Source of the DNA: Bacillota bacterium
GTDB lineage: Bacteria > Bacillota > Clostridia > Oscillospirales > Ruminococcaceae
Assembly: GCA_023431215.1 (NCBI GenBank)
Contig: JAEYXR010000089.1
Span: 1-20,015 of the forward strand
Direction of reading: 5' to 3'
Length of the DNA: 20,015 nucleotides
The position numbers and the translations under genes were made by a program. This document shows positions 1-8,271 of the stretch, piece after piece (within the stretch, counting starts at the first letter, position 1; every line of letters begins with the position of its first letter). The notes below the pieces were generated by a model. The model did no database searches, had not been told where the DNA came from, and was given only the letters and a program-made list of their open reading frames with translations.

Positions 1-832
1 GGGGTGCAAGGTGCTGGTGTGTGCCGTTGTACGGGGGGACCATGCGTTTATTCCCAGTGGAAACGATATGCTGAAAAAGGACGACCATATTTATGTCACT
101 GCCCCTACCGACGTTCTTTCTAGGCTTATGAAAAAGCTGGGTATTATTACAAAAAAAACAAGGCACGTTACCATCATAGGTGGTGGCAGGGTAAGTTTTT
201 ACCTGGCTCAAAACCTGCTGCTGGCCGGCGTGCAGGTAAAAATAATGGAGCTGGATTCCGATAAATGCATGAAACTTGCAAAGCTGCTTCCTGAGGCTGC
301 TATTATTTGTGCAGACGGTTCCTCCCAGGAGGTATTGGAAAGCGAAGGCCTTGCCCAAACTGACGCATTGGTGACACTGACAGGTCTGGATGAGCTGAAT
401 GTGATTATGTCCATGTACGGCAGCGCCAGAGGAGTGCCTCAGGTGGTAACAAAGGTAAACCGCATGGAGTCTGTCGGGATGTTGAAAAACTTGGATATTG
501 GCAGCATTATCAGCCCCAAAGAGCTATGCAGCACCCAAATTGTACAGTATGTGCGCGCCATGCAAAATCAAACCGGGGCTGCCATAGCCATGCACCATAT
601 TGCTGACGGACAAGCAGAGGCGCTGGAATTCCGTGTGGATAAAGAAACCCTTTTTGCCGGGAAACCTTTGAAGGATATTCAGCTTAAACAGAACGTTTTG
701 ATATCTTGCATTACCCATGGAGGGCACACAGTTATTCCTGACGGCAACAGTAAATTTCGAAATGGTGATACGGTGATTGTGGTAACAGGCAGAGAAACGC
801 CAATTTTATCTCTGAACGATATTTTTGAATAA
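1..832 (+). CDS. trkA: Trk potassium uptake regulator TrkA (3' part, 5' end outside window)
   Basis: Peripheral cytoplasmic regulator of the TrkH potassium channel; it binds nucleotides through RCK domains. The reading frame is open to the left edge (in-frame codons from base 2), so the GTG at 11 is not a real start. About 277 residues are visible, against roughly 450 for full-length TrkA. Counting from base 11, residues 1-45 are the end of the first TrkA-C domain. A second RCK N-domain begins near residue 52, with the nucleotide loop IIGGGRVS (55-62) and an acidic residue at E80 closing the Rossmann beta-alpha-beta unit. A second TrkA-C domain fills the last 80 residues. The last position of the GxGxxG loop is Ser instead of Gly, which could alter nucleotide binding in this half. 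trkH starts 12 nt downstream, so the two are surely co-transcribed. The family call is confident. Confidence 0.93.
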   Translation, partial: GCKVLVCAVVRGDHAFIPSGNDMLKKDDHIYVTAPTDVLSRLMKKLGIITKKTRHVTIIGGGRVSFYLAQNLLLAGVQVKIMELDSDKCMKLAKLLPEAAIICADGSSQEVLESEGLAQTDALVTLTGLDELNVIMSMYGSARGVPQVVTKVNRMESVGMLKNLDIGSIISPKELCSTQIVQYVRAMQNQTGAAIAMHHIADGQAEALEFRVDKETLFAGKPLKDIQLKQNVLISCITHGGHTVIPDGNSKFRNGDTVIVVTGRETPILSLNDIFE

Positions 833-844
833 GAGGAGCCTGTC

Positions 845-2302
845 ATGAATTTTAAAATTGTGGGACGCATCATTGGTATGACAATACTGATTGAAGCGGG
901 ATTTATGATTGTTCCTATGCTGCTGTGCCTGTATGACGTAGAACCGGACGTGGCGGTAAGCTTTGCAATACCCATTGTCATGATGCTGGCGGTGGGAGCG
1001 TTGCTGCTGTACTATGGTCGGCGGGCTCAAAAAAACTTTTATGTGCAGGAGAGCTTTGTGGCCACAGGCCTTTCCTGGGTTGCCATGTCTTTTTTTGGGG
1101 CGCTGCCTTTTTGGATGAGTAGGCAAATCCCCTCTTTTGTAGACGCTTTGTTTGAGATTGTTTCGGGCTTTACCACCACGGGAGCCTCCATTCTTTTGGA
1201 TGTTGAAGCATTGTCCCGGGGTATTTTGTACTGGCGCAGCTTTAGCCACTGGCTGGGCGGTATGGGCGTGCTGGTGTTTTTGCTTGCCTTGGTGCCTGCT
1301 GCCAGCAAGGTGTCGGGCTACAACATGCACCTGCTGCGGGCAGAAAGCCCCGGCCCCAGTGTCGGCAAGCTGACTCCCCGCCTTCGGCACACGGCTATTA
1401 TTTTATATGGTCTTTACATCACGCTTACTGTGCTTTGTGTGTTGTTTTTGCTGGCTGGAGGTATGCCTCTTTTTGAAAGCTTGTGTACTGCCTACGGCAC
1501 TGCCGGAACGGGTGGCTTTGGTGTAAAAAACACCAGCCTGGGCGGCTACAGCACTTATCTCCAAGCTGTTGTCACTATTTTTATGTTTTTATTCGGTGTT
1601 AACTTCAGCTTATATTTTCTGTTGTTATTGCGGCAGTTTGGCAATGTCTGGCGTGATGAAGAACTGAGACTGTATGCAGGTGTTACATTAGGCGCCATCC
1701 TGCTGATTACCTTTGACATACGCGGTATGTTTGAAACCCTTGGGCAGGCTTTGCATCATGCGGCCTTTCAGGTCAGCAGCATCATTACCACCACAGGTTT
1801 CTCTACGGTAGACTTTGAGCTTTGGCCATCCTTTTCCAAGTCTATCCTGCTGGTGCTTATGTGCTTTGGTGCCTGTGCAGGCAGCACGGGCGGCGGGCTT
1901 AAAATAGCCCGTATCCTGTTGCTGTTAAAAGCTGCCCACCGCAACATTCAAAATGTGCTGCACCCCAGGCGGGTACAGGTGGTACAGGTCAACGGGCAGA
2001 CAGTAGACGAGCAGGTGCTGCATAACGTCAATGCTTATTTGAGTATTTACTGCATGCTCTGCTTTGGCAGCTTTATCTTAATTTCAGTTGACGGGTTTTC
2101 TATGGGAACCAATATTTCGGCGGTTTTAGCGTGTTTTAATAACATTGGGCCCGGCTTTGAGCTGGTGGGAGCAACCGCCAATTATTCCATATACAGCAAT
2201 TTTTCAAAGATAATACTTATTTTGGACATGCTGTTGGGCAGGCTTGAGATTTTCCCCATTTTGGTCTTGTTTAGCAAAAAAACCTGGAGCAGGCTACACT
2301 AG
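845..2302 (+). CDS. trkH: Trk-type potassium channel/transporter TrkH
   Basis: Integral membrane K+-translocating subunit that works with TrkA. At 485 aa it has the usual length for TrkH/KtrB-type proteins. Hydrophobic segments run throughout, and four pore-loop signatures are recognisable in order: FTTTGAS (near residue 105), YGTAGTGGFG (near 217), ITTTGFST (near 316) and FNNIGPGFE (near 432). Each carries the selectivity-filter Gly. The start ATG follows AGAGGAG (833-838), and the gene lies 12 nt behind trkA, so they form one operon. The C-terminus LGRLEIFPILVLF is typical of the family. Transcription ends at the palindromic terminator at 2325-2358. I infer K+ as the substrate from the family and the TrkA partner; Na+ coupling cannot be read from the sequence. 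Confidence 0.95.
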   Translation: MNFKIVGRIIGMTILIEAGFMIVPMLLCLYDVEPDVAVSFAIPIVMMLAVGALLLYYGRRAQKNFYVQESFVATGLSWVAMSFFGALPFWMSRQIPSFVDALFEIVSGFTTTGASILLDVEALSRGILYWRSFSHWLGGMGVLVFLLALVPAASKVSGYNMHLLRAESPGPSVGKLTPRLRHTAIILYGLYITLTVLCVLFLLAGGMPLFESLCTAYGTAGTGGFGVKNTSLGGYSTYLQAVVTIFMFLFGVNFSLYFLLLLRQFGNVWRDEELRLYAGVTLGAILLITFDIRGMFETLGQALHHAAFQVSSIITTTGFSTVDFELWPSFSKSILLVLMCFGACAGSTGGGLKIARILLLLKAAHRNIQNVLHPRRVQVVQVNGQTVDEQVLHNVNAYLSIYCMLCFGSFILISVDGFSMGTNISAVLACFNNIGPGFELVGATANYSIYSNFSKIILILDMLLGRLEIFPILVLFSKKTWSRLH

Positions 2303-2324
2303 GCATACAGGGTGTTGAAAAAAT

Positions 2325-2358
2325 AAAAAAGAGTACCTGTTAACAGGTACTCTTTTTT
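2325..2358. terminator. Bidirectional intrinsic terminator between trkH and ackA
   Basis: A perfect 34-nt palindrome with core GAGTACCTGTTAACAGGTAC, flanked by A6 on the left and T6 on the right. It gives a GC-containing stem followed by a U-run on both strands. It sits 23 nt after the trkH stop and 12 nt from the ackA stop, so it can serve both convergent transcripts. Confidence 0.92.
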
Positions 2359-2369
2359 GGTAACAAAGC

Positions 2370-3557
2370 TTATTTCAGGCCGGCGACTTCAACGGTGTCG
2401 CGGGCAATGAGCAACTCTTCGTTGGTGGGGATAACCCAAACGTCAACCTTGGAGTCTTCGGCAGAGATGCGGGCTTCGCTGCGGGTATCGTTGAGCTTGG
2501 CATCCACCTTAACACCCATAAATTCCATCTCCTGCAGAACTCTCAGGCGCAGTTCCTTGTCGTTTTCGCCAATGCCGCCGGTAAAGGCAATAGCATCCAC
2601 GCCGCCCATGGCAGCAGCATAGCCACCAATGAACTTCTTAATCTGGTACACTACCATATCCAGGGCCAGCTGAGCGCGCTTGTTGCCTTCGGCAGCGGCG
2701 GCGTTAAGGTCTCGGCAGTCGCTGGATACACCGGAGATGCCCAGGAAGCCGGATTTCTTGTTCATCATATCGGACATCTGGTCGGGGGTCAGGCCCTCTT
2801 TGTTGGCAATGTAGGTAACTACAGAAGGGTCGATGCCGCCGCAACGGGTACCCATAATAAAGCCGTCCAGAGGGGTGAAGCCCATGGAAGTATCCTGAAC
2901 CTTGCCGCCGCTGATGGCAGCAATGGAGCTGCCGTTGCCCAGATGGCAGGTAATCAGGCGGGGAGCCTTACCGGTAAGTTCGGTGTAGCGGCCGCTGACA
3001 AAGCGGTGGCTGGTGCCGTGAAAGCCGTAGCGGCGGATATGATACTTCTCATAGTATTCATAAGGAATACCAAACATAAATGCTTTTTCGGGCATGGTCT
3101 GGTGGAAGGAGGTATCAAACACAGCCACCATGGGAATCTCGGTGCCAAATACCTCACGGCAGGCACGCATGGCAATGGCCTGGGGAGGATTGTGCAGAGG
3201 GCCCAGCTCGCGGAGCTCCATCACGGTGTCAATGAGCTTATCGTCAGCCAAAGAAGAAACCTTGTAAATCTCGGCGCCGTGGAGTACACGGTGACCGATA
3301 GCGGTAATGTCCTTCATATTGTCAATGACTTTGCCTTCGCCGGTGGTCAGAACATTGACCACTTCCATAAAGGCTTCCTTATGGGTGGGGAAGCTACAAT
3401 CTTTTTCTACACTACGGCCGTCAAAGGTCTTATGACCAATTTTTCCGTCTACGCCGATACGCTCGCAGTTGCCCTTGGCAACTACAGATTCATCGCTCAT
3501 ATCGATGAGCTGATATTTCAGGGAAGAGCTTCCGGCATTGATAACCAGTACTTTCAT
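2370..3557 (-). CDS. ackA: Acetate kinase
   Basis: Cytosolic enzyme that interconverts acetyl phosphate + ADP and acetate + ATP, the ATP-forming last step of acetate fermentation. At 395 aa it has the family length. Visible landmarks are the N-terminal VINAGSSSLKYQ (residues 5-16), GHRVLHG (88-94, with the substrate Arg at 90), FDTSFHQTMP (147-156, catalytic Asp148), GFHGTSH (178-184, His180), HLGNGSS (205-211) and MGTRCGGIDP (235-244). The Asp, His and Arg positions match the well-studied Methanosarcina enzyme. The ATG follows AAAAGGAG with an 11-nt spacer. A TTGAAA/TAATAT promoter lies just upstream, suggesting transcription alone; no phosphotransacetylase gene is in the window. It diverges from tmcAL, another acetate-using enzyme. 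Confidence 0.97.
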   Translation of the reverse strand: MKVLVINAGSSSLKYQLIDMSDESVVAKGNCERIGVDGKIGHKTFDGRSVEKDCSFPTHKEAFMEVVNVLTTGEGKVIDNMKDITAIGHRVLHGAEIYKVSSLADDKLIDTVMELRELGPLHNPPQAIAMRACREVFGTEIPMVAVFDTSFHQTMPEKAFMFGIPYEYYEKYHIRRYGFHGTSHRFVSGRYTELTGKAPRLITCHLGNGSSIAAISGGKVQDTSMGFTPLDGFIMGTRCGGIDPSVVTYIANKEGLTPDQMSDMMNKKSGFLGISGVSSDCRDLNAAAAEGNKRAQLALDMVVYQIKKFIGGYAAAMGGVDAIAFTGGIGENDKELRLRVLQEMEFMGVKVDAKLNDTRSEARISAEDSKVDVWVIPTNEELLIARDTVEVAGLK

Positions 3558-3604
3558 GTGCTTATTTACTCCTTTTTTCTATTGACATGGGTCCATACCT
3601 TTTT

Positions 3605-3633
3605 ATATTATTACATTACCAAAGAAATTTCAA
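3605..3633 (-). promoter_or_regulatory. Candidate sigma-A promoter of ackA
   Basis: Reading leftward, a -35 TTGAAA (3628-3633) is followed after exactly 17 nt by a -10 TAATAT (3605-3610). The predicted RNA start is about 40 nt upstream of the ackA ATG. The surrounding DNA is AT-rich and non-coding. Confidence 0.6.
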
Positions 3634-3805
3634 CTATTTTTGTCCTCAATCAACGGTATTTAACCTTGTTTTTGCTTGACTTGTAGGTAATTTGAAGATT
3701 TTTCCTGCAGTTTATGTCCAAAAGCCAAATGTTGCTAAAAGCTTTATACGATTATGCTGATTCAAAGCAGTAATAGAATAGAAGGGTGGAAAGTGTGTGG
3801 AGCAG

Positions 3806-5008
3806 ATGAAAATTGCAGGTGTAGTTGCAGAATACAATCCTTTTCATAACGGTCACCGCTACCATCTTCAGCAAACCAGAGAACTGGGGGCCACTCATAT
3901 TGTGGCGGTAATGGGGGGCAACTTTTTGCAGCGCGGTGCCCCCGCACTGTGTGAAAAACACTGGCGTGCCAAGGCAGCCCTGCAGGGAGGAGCAGACCTT
4001 GTGCTGGAGCTGCCTCTGCCCTATGCCTGTGCCACCGCCGAGCGCTTTGCCTATGGTGCGGTGGCAGTGCTGAATGCCCTGGGGGTGGTAGATGAGCTTT
4101 CCTTTGGCAGCGAGTACGGAAAAGTGGAAGGCTTAATTGCAGTAGCACAGGCTCTGGATACCCCCCCGATAGAGGCAGAACTGCGGCGGCAGCTGGAAAA
4201 AGGGATTACCTTTGCGGCAGCAAGACAGCAGGCAGTAAAGCTCTGTTGCGGCACAGAGGCAGCAGGGTTGCTGCAAAGCCCCAACAATATTTTGGGAATA
4301 GAATATGTCCGTCAGCTGTTACGGCAAAAAAGTTCCATTCGTCCCGTTACCGTTGCCCGTGCCGGTGCAGGGCACGACAGCCAAAGTCCTGAGCCTCAAA
4401 CAGGCTTTGCCTCAGCCTCGTGGGTGCGCAGCCAACTGGACAAGGGACAATGGGAACAGGCAGCAGACTTTTTACCCCAGAGCACAGAACAGATGCTTCA
4501 GGAGGCACAAGCAGCAGGAGAGTGGGCTGATGCCGCACTGCTGGAACGACCTCTTTTGGGGTGTCTGCGTGCCATGTCGGCTGAGGAGATTGCCAGACTG
4601 CCGGATGTATCCGAGGGATTGGAATACCGCATTGCTGCAGCAGCCAAAACTGCAGCAACCATAGGGGAACTACTAGACTCCGTTAAAACAAAGAGATATA
4701 CCCATGCAAGGCTCCGCCGTATTCTGCTTTGTGCCTGGCTGGGGTTGGATGCAGGGCTTTGCCGCATGCCGCCGCCCTATCTTCGCATTTTGGGCTTTAA
4801 CAGTCGGGGGGCAGAGGTGCTGTCTGCCGCAAAGGGACGGGCAAAGCTGCCCCTGAGCCATTCACTGGCAGAGCTGCAGCGCACAGGGCAGGAGGCCTCT
4901 GTGTTTGCCACCCTGGAAGCCGCCTCCACCGACCGGTATCATTTAATTACACCAAAGGTGCTGCCCTGTGGCTTGGATTACACTTTGCCAGTGGTAAAGC
5001 TTCTTTAA
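3806..5008 (+). CDS. tmcAL: tRNA(Met) cytidine acetate ligase TmcAL (YlbM family)
   Basis: This family (formerly the YlbM nucleotidyltransferases) uses ATP and acetate to make N4-acetylcytidine at the wobble position of elongator tRNA-Met. At about 400 aa it has the full family length. The N-terminus carries the nucleotidyltransferase signature AEYNPFHNGH (residues 8-17 from ATG 3806; HNGH is the HxGH-type motif). It is followed by MGGNFLQRGAPA (36-47) and DLVLELPLPYA, both typical of this family; the conserved SPNNILGIEY lies mid-protein. The start is ambiguous: GTG 3797 is preceded by AAGGGTGG, whereas ATG 3806 agrees with the usual family start (MK-G-V-EYNPFHNGH) but has GGAG only 3 nt away. 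I prefer ATG 3806 on homology. No clear promoter was found in the 250-nt gap it shares with the divergent ackA. Confidence 0.93.
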   Translation: MKIAGVVAEYNPFHNGHRYHLQQTRELGATHIVAVMGGNFLQRGAPALCEKHWRAKAALQGGADLVLELPLPYACATAERFAYGAVAVLNALGVVDELSFGSEYGKVEGLIAVAQALDTPPIEAELRRQLEKGITFAAARQQAVKLCCGTEAAGLLQSPNNILGIEYVRQLLRQKSSIRPVTVARAGAGHDSQSPEPQTGFASASWVRSQLDKGQWEQAADFLPQSTEQMLQEAQAAGEWADAALLERPLLGCLRAMSAEEIARLPDVSEGLEYRIAAAAKTAATIGELLDSVKTKRYTHARLRRILLCAWLGLDAGLCRMPPPYLRILGFNSRGAEVLSAAKGRAKLPLSHSLAELQRTGQEASVFATLEAASTDRYHLITPKVLPCGLDYTLPVVKLL

Positions 5009-5310
5009 ATGTGGTAAAATAAAGCAAATACAAATAATAGTTACAAACCAAATGTTTGCTTGTTTGTTGGCTTTGCTGCCCAAAAATTCCCCAAAGTAGG
5101 GAAATGGGGCTGTGGGAGCAGTTATAAAAAACTGTTGCGGGTAAATGATAAATGCAGGCTGATGTTGCTGAAATCCGGTAAATTGCTCACCTTTTTTATT
5201 CGATATTTTTAAGAAACGGTTGACGTGGCACACAGGTTGGATTATAATTATTTTAACACGTAGTTTTTAATACTACATCACAAAGTTTAGATACAAGTGA
5301 GGTTATTGCT
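5009..5310 (+). other. Intergenic region between tmcAL and the DegV-family gene
   Basis: This AT-rich stretch has no supportable ORF. Its right end holds the DegV promoter (5220-5248) and ribosome binding site (AAGTGAGG, 5295-5302). I see no convincing stem-plus-T-run terminator for tmcAL. The only small inverted repeats are weak, for example TTCCC...GGGAA near 5086-5105 and CAGTT...AACTG near 5119-5134. Confidence 0.6.
5220..5248 (+). promoter_or_regulatory. Near-consensus sigma-A promoter of the DegV-family gene
   Basis: A -35 TTGACG (5220-5225), a spacer of exactly 17 nt and a perfect -10 TATAAT (5243-5248). Transcription would begin near 5255, giving a 5' leader of about 55 nt before the ATG at 5311. 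Confidence 0.85.
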
Positions 5311-6147
5311 ATGCAGTGGAAAATCATTGCCGACAGCTCCTGCGATATGGTTGAAGGAATGAAGTGTACTCAGGATACCACCTTTGCTACCGTACCTTTA
5401 AAAATCAGAATCGGGGACAAGGAATTTATAGACGACGCATCCTTGGATGTGGCGGCCATGATGGAAGAGATGGCAGCTTTTAAGGGACCCTCCTCCTCTG
5501 CCTGCCCCAGCCCCGACGAGTGGGCCGAGCAGTTTAGAAGCGTAGACTGCAGCATTGCCATTACCATCAGCGGAGGGCTTAGCGGCAGTTATAACTGTGC
5601 CATGGCAGCAAAAGACATGGTGCTGGAGGAGAACCCTGAAAAGAAGATTCATGTGGTAGACAGCCTGGCCACCAGCGGAACCATGATGCTGCTGGCACGT
5701 AAGGTAAACGAGCTCATTGCCAAGGGGCTGAATTTTAACCAGGTGGTGGAAGCCATTGAAAGCTACCGCAAGGAGACACATATTTTGTTTTGCCTTGCCA
5801 GCTTTGAAAATCTGGTGAAAAATGGCCGTATGAACCGTGTGGTGGGTACTCTGGCATCTGCGCTGAATATTCGTGCCATCGGCCGGAGCAATAAGGGAAA
5901 AATTGAGCTGATTCATAAGGCACGGGGTCAGGCTCGAGCCCTTGCTTTTATGGTGGAAGAAATGATGCGCTGCAAGGACCTGGAGGGTGAACCGGTGGTG
6001 ATTACCCACTGTGGAAACCTTGCTGCAGCCGAAGCGTTGCAAAAGCTCATTGAAGCCAGCGTTAAGGGTGCAGAAGTAGTAGTGATGGCCACCCGGGGTC
6101 TTACCAGTTATTATGCGGAGCAGGCGGGTCTGATTGTAGGCTATTAA
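5311..6147 (+). CDS. DegV family fatty-acid-binding protein
   Basis: DegV proteins are cytosolic two-domain fatty-acid carriers; the characterised FakB members present acyl chains to fatty acid kinase FakA. The length, 278 aa, is typical. The N-terminus WKIIADSSCD (3-12) is the family opening, ISGGLSGSY (86-94) is the Ser/Gly-rich acyl-carboxylate-binding loop, and DSLATSGT (117-124) and the LVKNGRMNR segment are also conserved. The ATG follows GTGAGG with an 8-nt spacer and a strong promoter, so this is a single-gene unit ended by the terminator at 6210-6248. No fakA or acyltransferase gene is adjacent, so the partner and acyl preference cannot be told. No signal peptide or membrane segment is present. 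Confidence 0.92.
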   Translation: MQWKIIADSSCDMVEGMKCTQDTTFATVPLKIRIGDKEFIDDASLDVAAMMEEMAAFKGPSSSACPSPDEWAEQFRSVDCSIAITISGGLSGSYNCAMAAKDMVLEENPEKKIHVVDSLATSGTMMLLARKVNELIAKGLNFNQVVEAIESYRKETHILFCLASFENLVKNGRMNRVVGTLASALNIRAIGRSNKGKIELIHKARGQARALAFMVEEMMRCKDLEGEPVVITHCGNLAAAEALQKLIEASVKGAEVVVMATRGLTSYYAEQAGLIVGY

Positions 6148-6209
6148 TTTTTGCAGCGGACAAAAATGATAAAAGGCGATGCCTGTTTACAGCACACACG
6201 AAACAGAAT

Positions 6210-6248
6210 AAAAAGTCCTGTAATGCTTTTGCAATACGGGACTTTTTT
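6210..6248. terminator. Bidirectional terminator between convergent DegV and pentapeptide-repeat genes
   Basis: AAAAAGTCC with GTA pairs with TAC and GGACTTTTTT around a TGCTTTTGCA region (one mismatch). The A-run on the left and T-run on the right make it usable in both directions. It lies about 60 nt after the DegV stop and 13 nt from the stop of the leftward gene. Confidence 0.85.
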
Positions 6249-6260
6249 GTTGACGTTACC

Positions 6261-6914
6261 CTAGCTTTTTACCACAACACCGAGTAATCCTATTAGCTCG
6301 GCAGCCTGAAACATATCTATAACAGCGCCGCGCAGTTCTGCAGGCGGTGAGGACAGGAGAGGGGCTGTCAGCTGGTTGCCGGTAAAATCTATTCCACACA
6401 GTGAGGTCTGAAAAAAATTGGTTTTACAAAAACTACTGTTTTTAGCGATAAACTGTTTTTGTTTTACGGTAGAAAAAGAGGCCTCGGTTAGGTCGCAATT
6501 CTGCAATTCAAAGGCGGTAAGCGAGCTGCGGTCAAAGGTAGAATAAGCAAGGGTACAGTCTTGAAAGCTGCAGTTTTTTAGCACAGCATCTTCAAAATCT
6601 GTGCCTACCAGCTTGCAGCGCACAAAGCGGCAGCGCTGAAAATAGGCACCCTCCAAATTGCAGTTGGAAAGGTCACAGTCCTGAAAAAGCACGTCCACAA
6701 AACTGGATTTTGCCAAAGAACAACCCCGTAAAACGCAGCTTTCCAACAAACAAGCCAGAAGCTCCAACCTGTCAAAATTGGCGTCAAGAAGCTGGCTTCC
6801 GCTGCAGCTGGTGTTCTGCAAGGCTTCTTCCTCAGCTAAAATCGCTTTAAGACAGCTTTCCAGATTCTGCACTTGGGCAGGCTCCAAAGGAAGCTGGGGT
6901 GATGCAACATTCAT
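6261..6914 (-). CDS. Cys-rich pentapeptide-repeat protein, Qnr-like in length and C-terminus
   Basis: Predicted 217-aa cytosolic protein. After a helical N-terminal region (about 1-45), residues 46-178 form pentapeptide repeats with F or L every fifth residue (for example CDLSN, CNLEG, CRFVR, CKLVG, CSFQD), which fold as a right-handed quadrilateral beta-helix. The tail is GAVIDMFQAAELIGLLGVVVKS without its last residues being hydrophobic enough for a membrane anchor; LGVVV resembles the C-terminal LGVIV of Qnr proteins, which are about 218 aa and dimerise by this end. There are 14 Cys residues, many before the central F/L. I chose ATG 6914 because GGGAG lies 11 nt upstream; a TTG at 6932 would add six residues. 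It lies downstream of the ychF terminator. A gyrase-protecting role is an inference; many pentapeptide proteins have no known function. Confidence 0.85.
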   Translation of the reverse strand: MNVASPQLPLEPAQVQNLESCLKAILAEEEALQNTSCSGSQLLDANFDRLELLACLLESCVLRGCSLAKSSFVDVLFQDCDLSNCNLEGAYFQRCRFVRCKLVGTDFEDAVLKNCSFQDCTLAYSTFDRSSLTAFELQNCDLTEASFSTVKQKQFIAKNSSFCKTNFFQTSLCGIDFTGNQLTAPLLSSPPAELRGAVIDMFQAAELIGLLGVVVKS

Positions 6915-6945
6915 AATTTTCCACACTCCCAATGCTATACTGTTG

Positions 6946-6979
6946 AAAAAAGTCCTGCCTGCAATGCAGCAAGCAGGAC
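6946..6979 (-). terminator. Intrinsic terminator of ychF
   Basis: Read leftward, GTCCTGC (6973-6979) pairs with GCAGGAC (6952-6958) over an inner GC-containing loop, and is followed by a run of six T (6946-6951). It begins 17 nt after the ychF stop. Confidence 0.85.
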
Positions 6980-6995
6980 CATAGTAAAAAGCCTG

Positions 6996-8096
6996 TTATA
7001 CGTTAAAGCGGAACAAAACAATGTCTCCGTCCTTCATAACATACTCCTTGCCTTCGCTGCGTACCAACCCTTTTTCCTTTGCGGCTGTCATAGAGCCACA
7101 GGCCATAAGGTCGTCGTAGGCAACCACCTCGGCACGGATAAAGCCGCGCTCAAAGTCACTGTGGATTTTACCGGCAGCCTGAGGCGCTTTGGTGCCTCTG
7201 GTAATGGTCCAGGCACGAACCTCCGGTTTGCCTGCAGTGAGGTAGGAAATAAGGCCAAGCAGGTCATAGCTGGCTTTAATCAGGCGGTCAAGGCCGGAGT
7301 TATCCAGGCCCAGCTCCTCCAAAAACATCATTTTATCTTCTTTGGTCATCTGGGCAATTTCTTCTTCCATACGGCCGCAAATGGGAATAACCTGTGCACC
7401 CTCGTTTTTTGCCACAGTTTCTACTTCTTGATAGCGGGGGTTGTCAGAAAGCTTACCGCTGGTAAGGTCGTTTTCGCTCATATTGGCAGCAAATATGACA
7501 GGCTTGCCGGACAGTAGGGGGACGGTGTCAATCAGCTCTCTCTCTGCATCGGTGCAGTCAAAGCTACGGGCACTGTGTCCTTCTTCCAGGTGTGCCTTCA
7601 GGTTCTTAAACAGCTCGGCTTCTTCTAAGGATTTTTTGTCACCGCTTTTGGAGGCCTTCATGCAGCGGTCAATGCGGCGGTCTACCAAATCAATATCCGA
7701 TAAAATAAGCTCAAGCTCAATGGTTTCAATGTCTCTGGCAGGGCCGATTTCACCGTCTACGTGGACAATGTCTCCGTCCTCAAAGCAGCGCACCACATGT
7801 ACAATGGCGTCCACTTCCCGAATATGAGAGAGGAACTTGTTGCCCAGGCCCTCACCCTTAGAGGCGCCCTTGACAAGGCCTGCAATATCTACAAACTCAA
7901 CAATGGCAGGGGTAACCTTATCGGGAGAATGCATTTCTGCCAGCTTGTCCAGACGCTCATCGGGAACAGCCACCACGCCGACGTTTGGCTCTATGGTGCA
8001 AAACGGGTAGTTGGCCGACTGTGCGCCACCACCCACAATGGCGTTAAAAAGGGTGCTTTTGCCCACATTGGGCAACCCCACAATACCTAGCTTCAT
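6996..8096 (-). CDS. ychF: Ribosome-binding ATPase YchF (Obg/YchF P-loop family)
   Basis: Translation-associated P-loop protein that binds ribosomes and, unlike other Obg-family members, prefers ATP. At 366 aa from ATG 8096 it matches the family. Walker A is GLPNVGKST (7-15), switch/G3 is DIAGLVKGASKGEGLG (70-85), and the G4 position reads NMSE (205-208) rather than NKxD, the hallmark of ATP specificity. A helical insert (about 130-190) and a C-terminal TGS domain ending in VMKDGDIVLFRFNV follow. The open frame extends 17 codons further up to 8147. ATG 8096 is preferred because it gives the canonical MKLGIVGLPNVGKST start and is preceded by AAAGGA. An extended -10 promoter lies about 70 nt upstream. 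Confidence 0.96.
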   Translation of the reverse strand: MKLGIVGLPNVGKSTLFNAIVGGGAQSANYPFCTIEPNVGVVAVPDERLDKLAEMHSPDKVTPAIVEFVDIAGLVKGASKGEGLGNKFLSHIREVDAIVHVVRCFEDGDIVHVDGEIGPARDIETIELELILSDIDLVDRRIDRCMKASKSGDKKSLEEAELFKNLKAHLEEGHSARSFDCTDAERELIDTVPLLSGKPVIFAANMSENDLTSGKLSDNPRYQEVETVAKNEGAQVIPICGRMEEEIAQMTKEDKMMFLEELGLDNSGLDRLIKASYDLLGLISYLTAGKPEVRAWTITRGTKAPQAAGKIHSDFERGFIRAEVVAYDDLMACGSMTAAKEKGLVRSEGKEYVMKDGDIVLFRFNV

Positions 8097-8164
8097 GGTT
8101 TTCCGATCCTTTCGTTTTTGCAGGCGGCACAAACAGGCTTTGGCCACCCCAATTTACATATTGC

Positions 8165-8173
8165 ATTATAGCA
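8165..8173 (-). promoter_or_regulatory. Extended -10 promoter candidate of ychF
   Basis: Read leftward, TGCTATAAT is a perfect extended -10 element. No good -35 hexamer is visible at 16-18 nt, as often for extended -10 promoters. It sits about 70 nt upstream of the ychF ATG. Confidence 0.55.
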
Positions 8174-8271
8174 TTAAACTATAAATTTGCATAGAGCAAA
8201 TGCCTTGAAAAAGGCTTTTGGCCTGGGCAAGTGTTGCTTTTGGGAGGCATAAGAGCAGAGACCAATGTGCT

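Noticed and set aside
2943..3686. 247-codon open frame on the + strand opposite ackA
   Set aside because: Antisense shadow of acetate kinase running into its promoter; no start signals.
6915..6932. Upstream TTG/GTG starts for the pentapeptide-repeat gene
   Set aside because: The TTG overlaps the GGGAG that best serves ATG 6914, and the extra residues show no conserved feature.
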